Shown: piece by piece, positions 62,413 through 64,000 of the stretch | How the letters are laid out: the number at the start of each line of letters is the position of its first letter | How positions within the stretch are numbered: position 1 is the first letter of the stretch | DNA from: Larus michahellis | Lineage: Eukaryota; Chordata; Aves; Charadriiformes; Laridae | Length of the DNA: 64,000 nucleotides | Reading direction: 5' to 3' | Assembly (NCBI RefSeq): GCF_964199755.1 | Contig: NC_133917.1 | Span: 3,894,043-3,958,042, forward strand | The notes under the pieces: model-generated | What the model was told of the DNA's origin: nothing | The model's input: the letters and a program-made list of their open reading frames with translations, nothing else | Database searches by the model: none | Position numbers and translations under genes: made by a program

Positions 62413-63393
62413 CTGGAAGAGACAGACAGACACCGGGGCGTGAGGAGCCACAGCACTTGGGGATCCAGCCTCACGGATGCGGGGTGTCCCCTGGGACGGG
62501 CAGGGGACTTGGGGACACACAGGAGGTCTGAGCCACGCGGGAATGGCAGGACACGTCTTCGTCACCCAGGTGACAGCTCCTGGCTGAGTGCCACCACGGT
62601 GGCAGTTTGGCGCTCAGGAATCTGGGGTCCGGTACGGAGTCCTGGGGGGGGGGGTTCACCCTCCTGGGGGGCAACGGGAGCTCACGAGGCCACCGGTCCC
62701 CATCAGGCAGGGCAGGCCCCGGGGCCCCCCCTCAGCCCTGCCTCCGCGGCCAGAGAAAGGGGGTCACGGCCTGGTGACCCCCAGCCCTGGCGGGGGTCAT
62801 AGCGGCAGGAGAGAGCACAGGGAAGGGGGGGGGAGGGGGGGAGGCCCCAGCGTGGAGGGAGGTCACCCCAAAAGGCAGCGTGAGGGGGTGTCACCCCAAA
62901 CCAGCGCGGGGGTCACCCCAAGACTCGGGTGGGGAGGATGTCACCCCCAAATGCCGTGTGTGGGGGGGGCGGGGGGCTCACCCCAAAACTCGGGGGGGGG
63001 GAGTGGGAAGGGGATGCCCCAACCCCAACCAGCTCCTTGAGGGCCGGGGACATCACCTTTCCCTGTGTCCGCCCGAAGGGGGGGGGGTGTCTCTGTTCGC
63101 TGTCCCCCACCCCCGCGCCCTCCCCGCCCCCCAAGCCCTGAGGGGGTCTCTCTCTCTCTCTCCCCCCTCCCCGACCCTGGAGGGGGTCTCTATCCGCTGT
63201 CCCCCACCCCTGGAGGGGGGGCCTCCCTTCCTGCACCCCTGAGGGGGTCTCTATTCGCTCTCTCCCCCTCCCCCACCCGGAGGGGGCCTCTCTCCCCCTC
63301 CCCTTTCCCCCACCGAGGGGGTGGTGTCGTGTGTCAGTCCCCCCCACCCCCGCCGGGGCTGCCCCCCTCAGGCCCCGGCCCGCTCCCCCTCAC
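62413..63393 (-). other. ATP5MC2: ATP5MC2 intron 1 with G/C-rich minisatellites
   Basis: Donor CAG|GTGAGG at 63393 and acceptor at 62413. The right half (about 62850-63350) is repetitive: GGTGTCACCCCAAA-type units to about 63010, then GAGGGGGTCTCTCTCC / GCTGTCCCCCACCC units to 63350. Confidence 0.82.
62850..63350. repeat. two adjoining degenerate minisatellites in ATP5MC2 intron 1
   Basis: The first (62860-63010) repeats TCACCCC[AC]AA with G-rich spacers every 30-40 bp. The second (63080-63350) repeats GGAGGGGG[TC]CTCT with C-rich spacers. The units are imperfect and C/G strand-asymmetric. Confidence 0.78.
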
Positions 63394-63432
63394 CTGCCGT
63401 ACCGGCGGCGGGCAGGTCGCGGAGGCGCGGAG
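63394..63432 (-). other. ATP5MC2: ATP5MC2 exon 1 (non-coding), candidate
   Basis: The exon ends GGTACGGCAG|GTGAGG. It is read from the strong donor and its place just downstream of the NRF-1/GABP sites. The 5' edge is not visible and may lie within the factor sites. Confidence 0.6.
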
Positions 63433-63465
63433 TGCGCAGGCGCCACCGGAAGGGCCGCCCGGAAG
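63433..63465 (-). promoter_or_regulatory. ATP5MC2: ATP5MC2 promoter: NRF-1-like site and tandem GABP/NRF-2 (ETS) sites
   Basis: TGCGCAGGCGC (63433-63443) is one base from the NRF-1 core. CCGGAAG occurs at 63446-63452 and 63459-63465, 13 bp apart, the tandem arrangement bound by GABP. This pairing is characteristic of nuclear OXPHOS genes and would tie transcription to mitochondrial biogenesis. No TATA box. Confidence 0.75.
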
Positions 63466-63525
63466 CACCACCGAGAGGCAGCGGGGGCGGGCAGCCGCCT
63501 AGAGCGTCCCCCCACCCTCCCCGCG

Positions 63526-63539
63526 GCGCCGCCTGCTGG
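63526..63539 (-). promoter_or_regulatory. candidate CTCF site, reverse
   Basis: The minus strand reads CCAGCAGGCGGCGC, one mismatch from the CTCF core. Motif match only, in GC-rich DNA. Confidence 0.4.
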
Positions 63540-63574
63540 CCGGGAGGAGGCGGGGCCGGCGGCCGCGCGCCCTC

Positions 63575-63629
63575 GGCGGGCGGGGCGGGGCGGGGTCTGG
63601 GGAGGGGCGGGGCTTGGAGGGGGCGGGGT
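63575..63629. promoter_or_regulatory. ATP5MC2: cluster of GC boxes (Sp1/KLF)
   Basis: GGGCGGGGCGGGGCGGGG (63578-63595), then GGGGCGGGGC (63604-63613) and GGGGCGGGGTC (63619-63629), 110-170 bp upstream of the ATP5MC2 start region. Confidence 0.6.
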
Positions 63630-63636
63630 CTCGCCC

Positions 63637-63654
63637 TGCGCCCCCTGGCGGCCA
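63637..63654 (-). promoter_or_regulatory. candidate CTCF site, reverse (strong)
   Basis: The minus strand reads TGGCCGCCAGGGGGCGCA, close to the full CTCF consensus TGGCCACCAGGGGGCGCTA. Same orientation as the motif at 63526 and about 110 bp away. Confidence 0.55.
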
Positions 63655-63719
63655 AGAGGGGCGCTGCGGGCGCAGTTTCGGCGGGGAGGGGGGCGCACGG
63701 GGGGACGCGGGGCTGGGGG

Positions 63720-63935
63720 GGTTGTGTGTGTGTGTGGGTGTGTGTGTGGGTGTGTGTGGGTGTGTGTGTGTACACGTGTGGGGGCGTGTGTACAGTGTGC
63801 GCACGCGTTTACACGCCTCCACACGCGTGTGCACGTGTGTGCAGTGCAGGCGCGTGTGTGCACGTGCGTACACGCGTGTGCGCGTGCGTGCAGGGTGTAC
63901 ACGCGTGTGTGCGTATGTGCAGGGCGGAGGGGGGT
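63720..63935. repeat. GT-rich alternating purine-pyrimidine tract
   Basis: (GT)n grades into GTGTACACGCGTGTG-type blocks mixing GT, GC and AC steps, in a repeated 20-35 bp pattern. Alternating purine-pyrimidine sequence of this length favours Z-DNA. ORFs rich in His-Thr across it are composition products. Confidence 0.85.
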
Positions 63936-64000
63936 GTGCAGCACGTACACGGATTTCACGTGCCTCGGCAGGTGTGTGCGTGTGTGTACGCGTCACGGGC

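Noticed and set aside
63390..63996. His/Thr-rich ORFs at the right end
   Set aside because: They come from the GT-rich alternating tract.

Overview
This is a vertebrate nuclear window, almost certainly from a bird. It is GC- and CpG-rich, full of G/C homopolymers and minisatellites, and its interspersed repeats are CR1 LINE fragments with the avian 3' end. Two spliced genes can be read from the sequence, both on the minus strand. ATF7 is a zinc-finger/bZIP activator of the ATF2 family. ATP5MC2 is a nuclear copy of the mitochondrial ATP synthase c subunit. The ATF7-ATP5MC2 neighbourhood lies beside CALCOCO1 and the HOXC cluster in mammals, and the paralogous pair ATF2-ATP5MC3 lies by HOXD. In birds the HOXC region sits on a small, GC-rich microchromosome that early assemblies largely missed, which fits the composition here.

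Layout. Positions 1 to about 60,450 are the 5' part of ATF7, transcribed right to left: a non-coding first exon in a CpG island (about 60,316-60,420), the start-codon exon (37,449-37,517), and five further coding exons at 10,132-10,228, 6,874-6,992, 4,023-4,157, 2,903-3,060 and 276-375. They join in phase to the first 219 residues (zinc finger, the Thr51/Thr53 activation segment, a SUMO motif, a Ser/Thr-Pro-rich region). The bZIP end of the gene lies left of the window. The two 5' introns (22.8 and 27.2 kb) hold CR1 copies, a 508-nt pure polypyrimidine run, a 41-bp minisatellite, a 73/147-bp tandem array, long homopolymers and several AT-rich islands that could be conserved regulatory DNA.

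From about 60,480 to 61,005 is a roughly 0.5 kb gap between the ATF7 promoter and the ATP5MC2 poly(A) site. ATP5MC2 fills 61,005 to about 63,470 with five exons encoding 130 residues: a 55-residue mitochondrial presequence and a 75-residue mature c subunit. Its promoter has an NRF-1-like site, two tandem GABP/NRF-2 (ETS) sites, GC boxes and two CTCF-like motifs. The window ends in a GT-rich, Z-DNA-prone tract.

The most interesting reading is at ATF7 exon 4. The position equivalent to the ATF2 splice junction has a GC (not GT) donor. A GT donor 63 nt further on would add 21 basic residues in frame, and failure to splice would give a 116-residue product that resembles the short cytoplasmic ATF7 isoform described in mammals. 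The many long ORFs elsewhere come from low-complexity or CpG-rich DNA and are not counted as genes.
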